The notes below the pieces were generated by a model that was given only the letters and a program-made list of their open reading frames with translations, did no database searches and was not told the DNA's origin. The position numbers were made by a program, and so were the translations under genes. From positions 1 through 64,000 of the forward strand of contig JAPPGB010000168.1 in assembly GCA_028821475.1 (NCBI GenBank): a DNA stretch of 64,000 nt, given 5' to 3'. How positions within the stretch are numbered: position 1 is the stretch's first letter; each line of letters begins with the position of its first letter. Origin of the DNA: Spirochaetaceae bacterium (GTDB lineage: Bacteria > Spirochaetota > Spirochaetia > SZUA-6 > Bin103). Below, in pieces: positions 52,037-61,696 of this stretch.

Positions 52037-52126
52037 GTCGGCACGGTCACGCCGCGACCGGGAGACGATGAGGAACGAAACACGGGTACTCACGGTCGCC
52101 GGGCCGGGGCGGACCGGGATGGCGCC

Positions 52127-53171
<1,045 letters not shown>

Positions 53172-53179
<8 letters not shown>

Positions 53180-54272
53180 CACCATCTACCGCTGCGCCGC
53201 GCTGAGCGCGGTCAAGCACGACTACCTGCCGCGCGCCGTGCACGGCCATCCCGCCTTCGAGGTGGTGGTGGTGGCCGACGATCCGCAGGTGCCCGGCTGG
53301 GCGCACGAGCGCAACCAGGAGTTCGCAGCCGAGTTGGGCGTGCCTTACGTGCGGGACGTGGCCGCCGCGCTCGCCGACTACGGCGTGCAGGTGGCGGTGG
53401 TGAGCAGCGAGGCGGAACGGCACTGCGACCTGAGCGTGCGCGCCGCCGAGGCGGGGATGCACGTGGTGCAGGACAAGCCGATGTCCACCACGCTGGCGGA
53501 GTGCGACCGGCTGGCAGCGGCGGTGCGCAAAGCGGACGTGCGCTTCCTGCTGTGGAACCGCAACCTGCTGCCGGCGCTGGTGCAGGCGCAGCGGGAGTTG
53601 CAGCGCGGCGCGATCGGCGAGTTGCGCGCCATTCACGTCGACTTCTACTTCGCCAAGGACGCCGGGCCGCCGAAGGGCAGCCGCAAGCCCGGGTTCCCGC
53701 CGATCAACTGGCTGGCGCGGCAACTGGAGGCGCACGCCGACGGCTCCGACGGCGGCGTCGGCGAAGCGGCGATGGGCGAGCTGCAGATCGAAGGCATTTA
53801 CCCGCTCGGCTACATCCACGCGCTGACCGGCAGCCGGGTGCGGCGCGTATTCGCCCGCACCGCCGCTCACTTCCACCAGGCCAACGCCGACAACGACGTC
53901 GACGACCTGGCCACGGTGACCCTGGAGATGGACAGCGGCGTGCTCGGATCGCTGTGCATCGGCCGCATCGGTGCGGCGAGTCACCCCGACATCGGCGAGA
54001 TCAAGCTGCACCTGATCGGCAGCAAGGGGGCGCTGGTGGTGACCGAGGCACGTCCCGAGGTGGGCATCCACTACCGCGGCCAGCCGGCTACCGAGTACCC
54101 CCACGTGCGCATCGCCGACAGCAACAACTTCCTGCTCATGGAGCAGTTCAAGACGGCCATCGAGACCGGCGCCGACACCGTGCTGAACGCCGAGGCGGGA
54201 CGCGACATCGCCGCCACCGTCGCCGCGGCCATCGAGTCGGGCCGTACCGACCAACCAGTCGCGGTCAGATAA
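53172..54272 (+). CDS. Gfo/Idh/MocA-family oxidoreductase with atypical N-terminus
   Basis: 366 aa. It lacks a clean GxGxxG motif at the start (IYRCAALSAVKHDYLPRAVH) but has VVVVADDP as second strand. The lysine motif is shifted to VVQDKPMSTTLAECDRLA. The C-terminal domain is full length (IHVDFYFAKDAG, GYIHALTGSRVRRVFARTAA, DLATVTLEMDSGVLGSLCIG). It overlaps the preceding gene by 8 nt (ATGAGTAG), so the two are co-translated. It probably oxidises a sugar-like substrate. Confidence 0.82.
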
Positions 54273-54307
54273 GGCCTGTCGGGTCGCGCCAGGCTCTTCC
54301 GGCGCAG

Positions 54308-55195
54308 TCAGCCGACCGGCAGGGTACGACCGGTGTGGGCGCGGCCGATGCGGGCGATCTCCTCCTGTCCGCCGGACACCACCCGGACGCCGCGGTCGAT
54401 CTGCGTGGTCACGTTGTCCGGTGTGCACACTTCCAGGAACGCCACCCCGTTGGCGGCGCACGCGGCACGCACCCGTTCGGCGGCTTCGATCACCCGCGGG
54501 TCGTGCTGCCCCGGCACCCGCTCCACGCCGTAGGACATGTGCAGGTCGCCGGGACCACACTCGGCGAAGCCCAGCCCGGGCACGGCCAGCATCTGTTCGA
54601 TGTGTGCCACCCCGCGCACCGACTCGACCTTGATCCCCAGCAGCAATTCGCCGTCCGGGTTCAGCGGCCACGGATCGCACCTGGCGATGTACTCCTCGCC
54701 GTCGACGCCCCATACCGCCGCCGCCGACGGCTCCGATCCGACGCCGCGGGTGCCGCGCTCCAGCCCGGCGCCGACGCCGATCATGTTGCGCGGGTAACGG
54801 CACGACTCCACGAAGGCGCGCACCGCGTCGGGCGTCTCAGCTTGGCACAGCAGGATGCCGTGCACGCCGCGCGCCAGGATCTGCCGGAACTGCCAGGCGT
54901 TGTAGCGGACCACCGGCTCGCCGGTGCCGTCCACCGGCGCCTCGACGATGACGGTGGGCGTGCGGTGGCCGCTGGCGGTGGGTCCGCCGGCCGCCATACC
55001 CGCCATGTAGTGCGCCAGACCGGACAGGTCGAAGCAGCCGTGCTCCATGCCGACGTTGACGTAGTCGGCCCAGGTGCGCGCGTCCTGCTTGCCTTGTTCA
55101 CGGGTCAGCACCGCGCCGGTATGGCCGCCGGTGTAGTAGATTGGCTGGCCGCCGGCCAGCAGCTCGATCGCTCTGTTGATACGATGATCGCTCAT
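54308..55195 (-). CDS. HpcH/HpaI aldolase / citrate lyase beta-like protein
   Basis: 295 aa. A pyruvate-type TIM barrel: metal-binding Glu in LGIKVESVRGVAHIEQM, metal Asp in FAECGPGDLHMSYG, and ILARGVHGILLCQAETPDAV. Class II aldolases of this family cleave 2-keto-3-deoxy acids to pyruvate plus an aldehyde. It overlaps or abuts the Gfo/Idh gene upstream on the same strand (7-nt gap), so an oxidation and aldol-cleavage pathway for a sugar acid is plausible. Confidence 0.85.
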   Translation of the reverse strand: MSDHRINRAIELLAGGQPIYYTGGHTGAVLTREQGKQDARTWADYVNVGMEHGCFDLSGLAHYMAGMAAGGPTASGHRTPTVIVEAPVDGTGEPVVRYNAWQFRQILARGVHGILLCQAETPDAVRAFVESCRYPRNMIGVGAGLERGTRGVGSEPSAAAVWGVDGEEYIARCDPWPLNPDGELLLGIKVESVRGVAHIEQMLAVPGLGFAECGPGDLHMSYGVERVPGQHDPRVIEAAERVRAACAANGVAFLEVCTPDNVTTQIDRGVRVVSGGQEEIARIGRAHTGRTLPVG

Positions 55196-55202
55196 TTCCT
55201 CG

Positions 55203-56315
55203 TTACGCCTCCGCGTCCATTTCCGCCAGCTCCACCCACTCGCTGCGCTTCGCAGACGCCACCACCGCTTCCGTGAACACCTGGGTGCGCCAGCCGTCGT
55301 ACAGGCCGGGATGGGCGCACTCCCGGCCGGCGGCGCGCTCGGCGAGCGCCGGCAGCACGAAGCGCGACCAGCGGTTGACCCGGTCCTCCGGGATATCTTC
55401 CACGGTCATGTCGTCGTCCGAGCGCATCACCGTGACGGTATGGCGCACGCGGTCGATTGCGACCGACGCCGCGCTGCCGTGCAGCTCCAGCTCCGGCGCC
55501 AGCCCCTTGCGCAGCGCCGGGGCGTGCGACAGCAGCATCGCGCCCACCGCGCCGTTGTGGAACTCCCAGACGATCGCGCCGTAGTCGTATGCGGTGCCGG
55601 CGCGCATGCGCGGCGCTGCGGACGCCGGGTTGGCCGCGCCCCACTCGAGTGCCTCGGTCAGGTCGATCGGCCCCAGGTCGGGCTTCGGCGGCGACAGCAC
55701 GCCGGCCTGCGCAACCACCCGCTTCGCCTCGCTGCCGATCAGCCAGCGCACCGTGTCGTAGGCGTGCGAGCCGACGTCCGCGATGCTGCCGGCGGTCGAC
55801 AGGGTGGCGTCGTCGCGCCAAGTGAAGGGAATCGACGCCGGGCGCGGGTTGTGCCAGCGGTACACCACCACCTTCAGTTCACCGAGCTCTCCGCCGGCAA
55901 GCAACTCCTTGGCGCGGCGGAACTTGGGCTCGTAGCGGGTCCAGTAGGGCACGTAGTGGCCGAGTCCGCTGTCGCGGTACGCGCGCCAGATTTCGTACGC
56001 CTCGCCGACGTCGGCCCCGACCGGCTTGTCACAGAACAGGTGCTTGCCGGCCGCCGCCGCGGCCAGGGCCGGCTCCCGGTGCAGGCGGTCGGGCGTCAGC
56101 ACCACCACGAGGTCCACCTCCGCATGTTCCACCACCGCGCGCCAGTCGTCGGTGATGAAGTCGCAGCCGTCGGTCCGCGCCGCCGCCTCCAGCCGGTCGC
56201 GGCGCCGCGCGCACAGCGCGACGATGCGCGCGGCATCGGGCGCGCCGCGCATCTCCGCTCGGTACGGGGTGCCGATGTAGCCGGTAGCCCCGATCACTCC
56301 TGCATGAAACATCAT
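55203..56315 (-). CDS. Gfo/Idh/MocA-family oxidoreductase
   Basis: 370 aa from ATG 56315 (an adjacent ATG at 56312 and a TTG at 56327 are alternatives). Rossmann motif AGVIGATGYIGTPYRAEM, lysine motif HLFCDKPVGADVGEAY, and C-terminal domain with VGSHAYDTVRWLIGSEAKRV. The GATGYIG form is unusual for the family but seen in some members. First gene of a two-gene unit with the HpcH-type aldolase. Confidence 0.86.
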   Translation of the reverse strand: MMFHAGVIGATGYIGTPYRAEMRGAPDAARIVALCARRRDRLEAAARTDGCDFITDDWRAVVEHAEVDLVVVLTPDRLHREPALAAAAAGKHLFCDKPVGADVGEAYEIWRAYRDSGLGHYVPYWTRYEPKFRRAKELLAGGELGELKVVVYRWHNPRPASIPFTWRDDATLSTAGSIADVGSHAYDTVRWLIGSEAKRVVAQAGVLSPPKPDLGPIDLTEALEWGAANPASAAPRMRAGTAYDYGAIVWEFHNGAVGAMLLSHAPALRKGLAPELELHGSAASVAIDRVRHTVTVMRSDDDMTVEDIPEDRVNRWSRFVLPALAERAAGRECAHPGLYDGWRTQVFTEAVVASAKRSEWVELAEMDAEA

Positions 56316-56375
56316 GTTGCTGCGCAATCCTTACCCGATACGTCCGCCGTCCGCCAGTACCCTGCGCGGCTGCCA

Positions 56376-58220
56376 TCAGTTGCCGTTGCGACCGCGTCCC
56401 GTGCGGCGTGCACCGGCGAGTTTCTGCAACTCGCGCAGCACTCTCTGGATGTCGGTGGGTACCGCGTCCATGGCATCGACGATGTCATCGTCATTGATGC
56501 GCAGCGGGAGTCTGCGCGCCTGCAGCCAGGCGTGCAGCCGGCGGATGACCATCTTTGCATCGCACCAACGAGCGCGGTCCTGCCACACGCGGGCCAGAAA
56601 CTCGTCCGCCTGGTCGAGGGCCGTGCTCAGCGCAAGCCTCCGATCGTCATTCTGGATGCGTGTGGCGATCGCCTGCCGTACGGTTTCCCTTTGCTCTTCC
56701 AGAACCCCGTCAAGCTCGTCGACAAACGCCTCTTCGTGGTTGTGCCAATCTGCGGCGACGCTTTTCTCACACGCTTGGCGGCCAAGCATCGCCAGCATGG
56801 CCTCACGGTCGAGAAGGTAGTTCTCGATCTCATTGGCTTCCCACAACCGCAGCGAAAAGGTGAGTTGGTAGGCGGGCGACTTCGCGCGCGTGGTGTGGGT
56901 GCGCAACTCCTTGCGGCGTGAGGCGTCGGTGCGATAGTCGCGATCTCCGATCGCCAGCATGCGGACGGGTTGTCCCGAGAGGCCAGGGCTGCTCAGGAGG
57001 TCCTTCACCTGACGCGCCAGATCCAGCACCCGTGCCTCTACCGGCCCCTGGTAAGTGTACATGAAGGTCAGTAGGCGCCAGATGTCGCGCTGCTTGTGTT
57101 CGCCCCAATGCTTGCGAGCAAACCGTTCCAACAGCTTCTGATCGCTCCTGTTCTCGACAAAGACGATCGCGCGACTGGTCAGGAGCGGTACGATCTCCAT
57201 GCGATCCATCGCTCCGAGATCCTCCAGCAGGCGAAATTGCGTCGGCTCCACGTCGAACGGTACCACGGCGCCATCCATACAGACTTTGACCGCACCTGCG
57301 GGAGCGGCAGCCAGGAGCTGCGGAGAATGCGTCGCGAGTATGAATTGCGCCTGCTCCTCGCGGGACAGCCGCTCCAGGACAGTCATGAGCTGGGTTTGCA
57401 GCCTGGCGTGAAGATGGGCATCCGGTTCGTCGAGCAGGAGAGTTCGGGCTCCTGGCGCCAGCACCGACGCCAGGATCTGTACTGCCTGGTGAAATCCGGA
57501 CCCCGTTACCATGACGTCCAACTCACGGGTGAGTGCGCGGTCGCGATATGTCGCACTGAGGAACCGGTCGAAATCCACGTCGAATTCTATCTGCAATGCG
57601 CTCTCCGGAAACAAATCTCGGAGGATATCGATCAGCTTGTTCCAGCGGCCCTCATGATGTTCCCGCAGGTCCCACAGGAGGTTCCGAATAGTCTCTCCAT
57701 GTCGCTGCATCCTCATCCGCTCCTGGCGAGCCGGTAGGGTCAGGTATTCCTCGCGCGGGAGAAGCCCCGAAAAAATCGGTATGAGGCGAATGTCTCGTTG
57801 ACCGATTGCCGTGGCGATGTCGCCACTCGACCGCGGCGAGATACTGAACTTGTTGTAGCTGAGCTTCAACGAGAAGGAGATATCCGCGCCGTTATCGTAC
57901 TCCCCGTGCAGTTCGACTGTCTGTTGTTTCCGCCCGATTGTAGTCCGTCCATTGGGCCACAAGTCGGTGGGCTCGGCTACGGGAAGGACGCCAAACTCGT
58001 CGGGACTGACTGATCGCCGCGACAAACCAAGACTCTTGGTTGGGTCCTTCCCATTTGCACGTCGGGTAGTCTCAACGCAATACTGAAACAGGGTCAGCGC
58101 TTCGAGGATGGTCGACTTGCCGCTGTTGTTGGCTCCAACCAACAAGGTCACCGCGTCGAGATCGATCGTCGTCTCGCGCTCGAATCGCTTGAATCCTGTT
58201 ATGGTGAAGCGGCGAATCAT
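56376..58220 (-). CDS. OLD-like AAA15 ATPase with C-terminal TOPRIM-type region
   Basis: 614 aa. An ABC/SMC-type ATPase head: IRRFTITGFKRFERETTIDL, Walker A LLVGANNSGKSTILEAL (near 26-42), signature-like VTGSGFHQAVQILASVL, Walker B LLLDEPDAHLHARLQTQL (near 262) and ILATHSPQLL. A TOPRIM-like part follows: AIVFVENRSDQKLLERF (Glu, near 352), MLAIGDRDYRTD (Asp-x-Asp, near 413) and EANEIENYLLDREAMLAM. This layout is that of OLD-family nucleases and related anti-phage ATPases. No UvrD-like or other partner gene is adjacent. It is less G+C-rich than the flanks, consistent with transfer. Confidence 0.8.
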   Translation of the reverse strand: MIRRFTITGFKRFERETTIDLDAVTLLVGANNSGKSTILEALTLFQYCVETTRRANGKDPTKSLGLSRRSVSPDEFGVLPVAEPTDLWPNGRTTIGRKQQTVELHGEYDNGADISFSLKLSYNKFSISPRSSGDIATAIGQRDIRLIPIFSGLLPREEYLTLPARQERMRMQRHGETIRNLLWDLREHHEGRWNKLIDILRDLFPESALQIEFDVDFDRFLSATYRDRALTRELDVMVTGSGFHQAVQILASVLAPGARTLLLDEPDAHLHARLQTQLMTVLERLSREEQAQFILATHSPQLLAAAPAGAVKVCMDGAVVPFDVEPTQFRLLEDLGAMDRMEIVPLLTSRAIVFVENRSDQKLLERFARKHWGEHKQRDIWRLLTFMYTYQGPVEARVLDLARQVKDLLSSPGLSGQPVRMLAIGDRDYRTDASRRKELRTHTTRAKSPAYQLTFSLRLWEANEIENYLLDREAMLAMLGRQACEKSVAADWHNHEEAFVDELDGVLEEQRETVRQAIATRIQNDDRRLALSTALDQADEFLARVWQDRARWCDAKMVIRRLHAWLQARRLPLRINDDDIVDAMDAVPTDIQRVLRELQKLAGARRTGRGRNGN

Positions 58221-58376
58221 CGCATCATGATGCTATCCCACCGCGCCGAAGTAGTGAATAGCAGGTCGGCTGAGGTCGGCTGCCGTGATTGCCGTACTGC
58301 TTCGCCTTTCGACCAACCGGGAGGACTTCGCATCCATCGCGGCTGTGGGGTAGGGTAGCGGAGCCGAGCAATCGCC

Positions 58377-58805
58377 ATGGACGCCCTTTCGCCTCACTCA
58401 CGGTCGCCAACCGAGCCGGTGTCACTGGTCGCCGCCTGGGTGGATGCCGCACGGCGCAAGCTGCGCGCCGGCGGCGCCGTAGGTGAGGCGGACCTGGATC
58501 GGCTGTCTGCGGATTGCGGCGGCGCCGATCCGCGGGCGCGCCAGCGGCTGCTGTACCTGCACGCCGTCACGCCGAGCATCTACGCCGGCCTGGTGGCGGC
58601 CGCCGTCCATGAACCGGTCGCGGGGTCGGTCACCCAGATCGATCCGGACGCTGCCGAGCTGCCCTACCGGAACGTCCACGACGCCATCGTGGCGGGGTGG
58701 CGGGTGGTCCACTTTCCGCAGCAGCGGGCGCCGTTCGACGACCGCGAGATCGACATGATGGGTCACGAGTTCATTCTCGAGAAACTGGAGGCGTACGATG
58801 ACTGA
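58377..58805 (+). CDS. hypothetical protein coupled to a PhyH gene
   Basis: 142 aa, no recognised family. A helical N-terminal half (VAAWVDAARRKLRAGGAVGE) precedes a segment rich in His and acidic residues (ELPYRNVHDAIVAGWRVVHF, REIDMMGHEFILEKLEAYDD). No signal peptide or membrane segment. The stop overlaps the next start by 8 nt (ATGACTGA), so it is probably co-translated with the dioxygenase and may be its partner. A decayed small gene precedes the PhyH-HEAT gene at 47575 in the same way. Confidence 0.7.
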   Translation: MDALSPHSRSPTEPVSLVAAWVDAARRKLRAGGAVGEADLDRLSADCGGADPRARQRLLYLHAVTPSIYAGLVAAAVHEPVAGSVTQIDPDAAELPYRNVHDAIVAGWRVVHFPQQRAPFDDREIDMMGHEFILEKLEAYDD

Positions 58806-59607
58806 TACGATGGCCGAGATGAGCGCACAGCCGCCGCGGCTGCTGTCGGACGACGAGGTGCTGCTGTTCGTCACCCACGGCTATCACCTGGTGCACCCGG
58901 AGTATCCGGACGGCCTGAACGAGGCGATCGCCGAGCAGTGCGCTCGGACCAACGGGGCGGGCAACGAAATCCTGGATCTCGTTCCGCTGCTGCACCAGGT
59001 GTACGCCCACCCGCAGGTACGCGGCGCGCTGATCAGCCTGCTCGGCGCCGACTACGCGATGAACGGGCATCGCCATCTGCACGTCAATGCCCCGGGGTCG
59101 CACAGCCAGAACTGGCACCAGGACGGCACCAACGTGCGCCATCACCAGGTTTGGTGCGTGCTGGCGATGTACTACCCGCACGAGGTGCCGATGGAGCAGG
59201 GGCCCACCATCATCATGCCCGGCACTCACTTCCGCAACGCCCCCACCGACCGGCTCGCGACCTACGCCAACATCAAGGGACAGGTGCCGCTGGCGGTGCC
59301 GGCGGGCACCGTGGCCATCACCCACTACGACCTGTGGCACGCCGCCACCCGCAACCGTACCGAACGCACCCGCTACATGCTCAAGTTCCTGTTCGACCGC
59401 CGCTCCGCGCCGGCGTCGCCGACCTGGGACCACGATCCGGACACGGTCACGGAAGTCGCCGCGCGACGCATCCGCGAGCAGATCGGCCCGTTCGACCACG
59501 CTTCCGACTATTACAAGGCGTGGGAACTGCGCACCGAGATGTGGCAGTGGATGCTTGGCCGGGGCGCGCCGGTGCCGCCGGGCGCGTTCAAGGACATGCT
59601 CGCCTAA
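58798..59607 (+). CDS. phytanoyl-CoA dioxygenase (PhyH) family protein
   Basis: 269 aa. Iron ligands His107-x-Asp109 (NWHQDGTNVRHHQ) and His181 (HYDLWHAATRNR); YMLKFLFDRRS carries the 2-oxoglutarate Arg. It is closely related in layout to the oxygenase half of the 47575 protein (shared VAITHYDLWH and RYMLKFLF type blocks), less so to the 4478 protein. It likely hydroxylates a small polar substrate. Coupled upstream to the 142-aa protein; a Gfo/Idh gene follows after 64 nt. Confidence 0.88.
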   Translation: MTDTMAEMSAQPPRLLSDDEVLLFVTHGYHLVHPEYPDGLNEAIAEQCARTNGAGNEILDLVPLLHQVYAHPQVRGALISLLGADYAMNGHRHLHVNAPGSHSQNWHQDGTNVRHHQVWCVLAMYYPHEVPMEQGPTIIMPGTHFRNAPTDRLATYANIKGQVPLAVPAGTVAITHYDLWHAATRNRTERTRYMLKFLFDRRSAPASPTWDHDPDTVTEVAARRIREQIGPFDHASDYYKAWELRTEMWQWMLGRGAPVPPGAFKDMLA

Positions 59608-59659
59608 ACGGAACCACCGCGAGCGTACCCGGGCTGAGTTCCCGGCGCCGCCGGTCTGG

Positions 59660-59665
59660 TAAGAT
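59660..59665 (+). promoter_or_regulatory. candidate -10 hexamer directly before a Gfo/Idh gene
   Basis: TAAGAT at 59660-59665 lies 6 nt before the ATG at 59672. No good -35 is visible. This would give a leaderless message. Confidence 0.3.
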
Positions 59666-59671
59666 GGCGCC

Positions 59672-60703
59672 ATGCGCATAGCCGTTCTTTCGTACAGTCA
59701 CCACGGCCGCGGCATTGCCGGGACGGTCAGGCAGATGGGCCATGAAGTCGTCGCCGCCATGGATCCTGAACCGGGTCCGCGCGCCGGGCTCGAGCAGGAG
59801 TTCGGCTGTCCGGGGTTCGCCGATGCGGCGAGCTGCCTGGACGCCGCGAAACCGGATGCGGCGATCGTGTGCGGCAAGCACGTGGAGATTCCCGCGCACG
59901 TCGCGGCCTGCGTGGAGCGCCGCGTGCCCTACCTGCTCGACAAGCCGTTTGCCGATTGCGCGGACCGCCTGCGCCCCGCGGCGCAGGCGACCATGGCGGC
60001 CGGCCTGCCGCACGCCCTCACGCTTCCCAACCGCGGCAGCCTGCTGGTGGAAAAGGTGGCGCAGATGGCGTCCGACGGCAGCCTCGGCGACTTGGTGCTG
60101 TACAGCAGCCGGCTCAACAACGGGCCGCCGACGCGCTACGACCCGACCCCGTCGCACTGGCTCAACAAGCCGGCGGCCTCCGGCGGCGGGTCGTGGGTGG
60201 TGGAGTCTTCGCACGGCATCGACACCTTCCTGCAGTTCGCCGGTGACGGTCCGGTCACGGTGGTCGGCGGCGTGATCGCCAACCTGATGCACCGCCGCGA
60301 GGTGGAGGACACCGCGGTGGGCATCGTTCGCACCGCCGCCGGGGTTACCGGTATAATCGAGTCGGGGTTCAACTACCCCTCGGGCACCCGCGCCGGCGAC
60401 CACTTCTTCCGCTTCGTCGGCAGCAAGGCGTCGGTGTTCGAGCGCTACGGCGACCACGGCGAGCCGCTGATCGAGGTGCACACCAGTGCCGGCGTCGCCA
60501 TCACGCCCGACATCGGCCACGGCGAGCGCATGCGGCGCGTCATCGAATGGGGGCTGGAGGCGATCGCCGCCGGGCGCATCGGCACGCCGGACGTGATGCA
60601 GGCGGTACGCGTGCTGGAGGTGCAGGACGCGGTGTACGCCCACCTGCGCGGCAACGCCGCGGCCGCCGGCCCCTATCCGCTCGGCGCTCCACCCGAGCGC
60701 TGA
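59672..60703 (+). CDS. Gfo/Idh/MocA-family oxidoreductase
   Basis: 343 aa. The start MRIAVLSYSHHGRGIAGTVR has a modified dinucleotide motif. PDAAIVCGKHVEIPAHVAAC and the lysine motif PYLLDKPFADCADRL follow. The C-terminal domain contains GGGSWVVESSHGIDTFLQFA. Predicted NAD(P)-dependent sugar or polyol dehydrogenase. It overlaps the MerR gene on the opposite strand by 31 nt at the 3' ends (60673-60703). Confidence 0.85.
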   Translation: MRIAVLSYSHHGRGIAGTVRQMGHEVVAAMDPEPGPRAGLEQEFGCPGFADAASCLDAAKPDAAIVCGKHVEIPAHVAACVERRVPYLLDKPFADCADRLRPAAQATMAAGLPHALTLPNRGSLLVEKVAQMASDGSLGDLVLYSSRLNNGPPTRYDPTPSHWLNKPAASGGGSWVVESSHGIDTFLQFAGDGPVTVVGGVIANLMHRREVEDTAVGIVRTAAGVTGIIESGFNYPSGTRAGDHFFRFVGSKASVFERYGDHGEPLIEVHTSAGVAITPDIGHGERMRRVIEWGLEAIAAGRIGTPDVMQAVRVLEVQDAVYAHLRGNAAAAGPYPLGAPPER

Positions 60704-61458
60704 GCGTTGGCCCGGATCGCGTCCCGGACGAACACGGCCAACCCCTCGGCACGCTTCTCGAAGTACTCCTTGAAGCGTGCGTCGGCCGTGTACATGTCGG
60801 CGAGGTTCCGGTGCATCCCGTGGCTGCATGGGTAGAACCAGCGGTCGATGTGGCATCGGTGCTGCTCGGCCAGATCCATCGCCGCGCGGTCCGCGGCCTG
60901 CACTCCCTCGGCCATCAGGCCGGCCAGCCCGGCCACCACGGCCTCGCCCTCCGCCTTGATCCGGTCCCAGTCGTTCTTGCCGTAGCGGCCAGTGCGCCGC
61001 ATCGACTCCCGGTAGGCATCGGTGTTGCCCCAGCGCCGCTCGACCTCGTCCCGGTACTGCTCGTGGTCGAACCCCTCCAGCCCCTCGAACATCTCCGTCC
61101 TGTCCATTTCCGTCTCCTCATCCATCGCCCGCAGGGCCCGGTCGACCCCGCGAATGATGCGTTCCGTTCTTTCCTGCCGCTCCCTGAGCATGTCCCGCTG
61201 CGCCTCCAGCGCGCTGCGCCGGCCGTGCGTCGGAGCGTCCAGCATCCGGCCGATCGCATCCAGGCTGAACCGCAGCTCGCGCAACAGCCGGATCTCGCAC
61301 AGTCGTTCGAGGTCGCCGTACGCGTACAGCCGATAGCCGTTCTGCGACCGTCCCGACGGCACGAGCAGGCCAATCCGGTCATAGTGGTGCAGGGTGCGCA
61401 CGGTAACGCCGGCCAGCGCGGCGACCTCGCCTACCGTGTGAAGTTGCCCGGTCTCCAT
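60673..61458 (-). CDS. MerR-family regulator with TipAS-type antibiotic-binding domain
   Basis: 261 aa from ATG 61458; a start 9 nt upstream is possible. The winged HTH is near residues 6-70 (TVGEVAALAGVTVRTLHHYD, GRSQNGYRLYAYGDLERLCE). The long dimerisation helix follows (ALEAQRDMLRERQERTERII, near 80-115). Residues 130-255 fit the TipAS domain (FEGFDHEQYRDEVERRWGNT, HRCHIDRWFYPCSHGMHRNL). It activates a promoter with a long spacer upon binding a small molecule such as a thiopeptide; the target is probably an efflux gene elsewhere. No inverted repeat obviously tied to it was found. Confidence 0.88.
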   Translation of the reverse strand: METGQLHTVGEVAALAGVTVRTLHHYDRIGLLVPSGRSQNGYRLYAYGDLERLCEIRLLRELRFSLDAIGRMLDAPTHGRRSALEAQRDMLRERQERTERIIRGVDRALRAMDEETEMDRTEMFEGLEGFDHEQYRDEVERRWGNTDAYRESMRRTGRYGKNDWDRIKAEGEAVVAGLAGLMAEGVQAADRAAMDLAEQHRCHIDRWFYPCSHGMHRNLADMYTADARFKEYFEKRAEGLAVFVRDAIRANAQRSGGAPSG

Positions 61459-61620
61459 GCGGAGCAAGGTAGGCCCTCACGTAACGTCAGGGTCAAGGGA
61501 AAAGGAGCACGCCGCCGGTCACGCCGAGCCCCGCCCGACTCAGCGGCGATGACGCCGCAGGTGTCATCGCGGAAGGCGCGTCAGCGCCAACGACGCTGAT
61601 GCGAAGGAGGGCATCGAGAT

Positions 61621-61696
61621 GCTGATGCGAAGCATCAGCTAAAGACGCTGACGCATTCGTGTCAGCTAAAGACGCTGACGCATTCGCGTCAGCGTC
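61621..61696. repeat. nested inverted repeats and a 27-bp direct repeat near a gene 3' end
   Basis: Hairpin 1 is GCTGATGC-GAA-GCATCAGC (61621-61639). Hairpin 2 is a perfect 11-bp stem GACGCTGACGC-ATTC-GCGTCAGCGTC (61671-61696). Between them, two copies of a 27-bp unit (61636-61662 and 61663-61689) each carry CTAAAGACGCTGACGCATTC. Hairpin 2 overlaps the stop region of the antiporter gene and can act as its terminator, though the following T-run is only three bases. The rest of 61459-61620 shows no gene. Confidence 0.7.
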
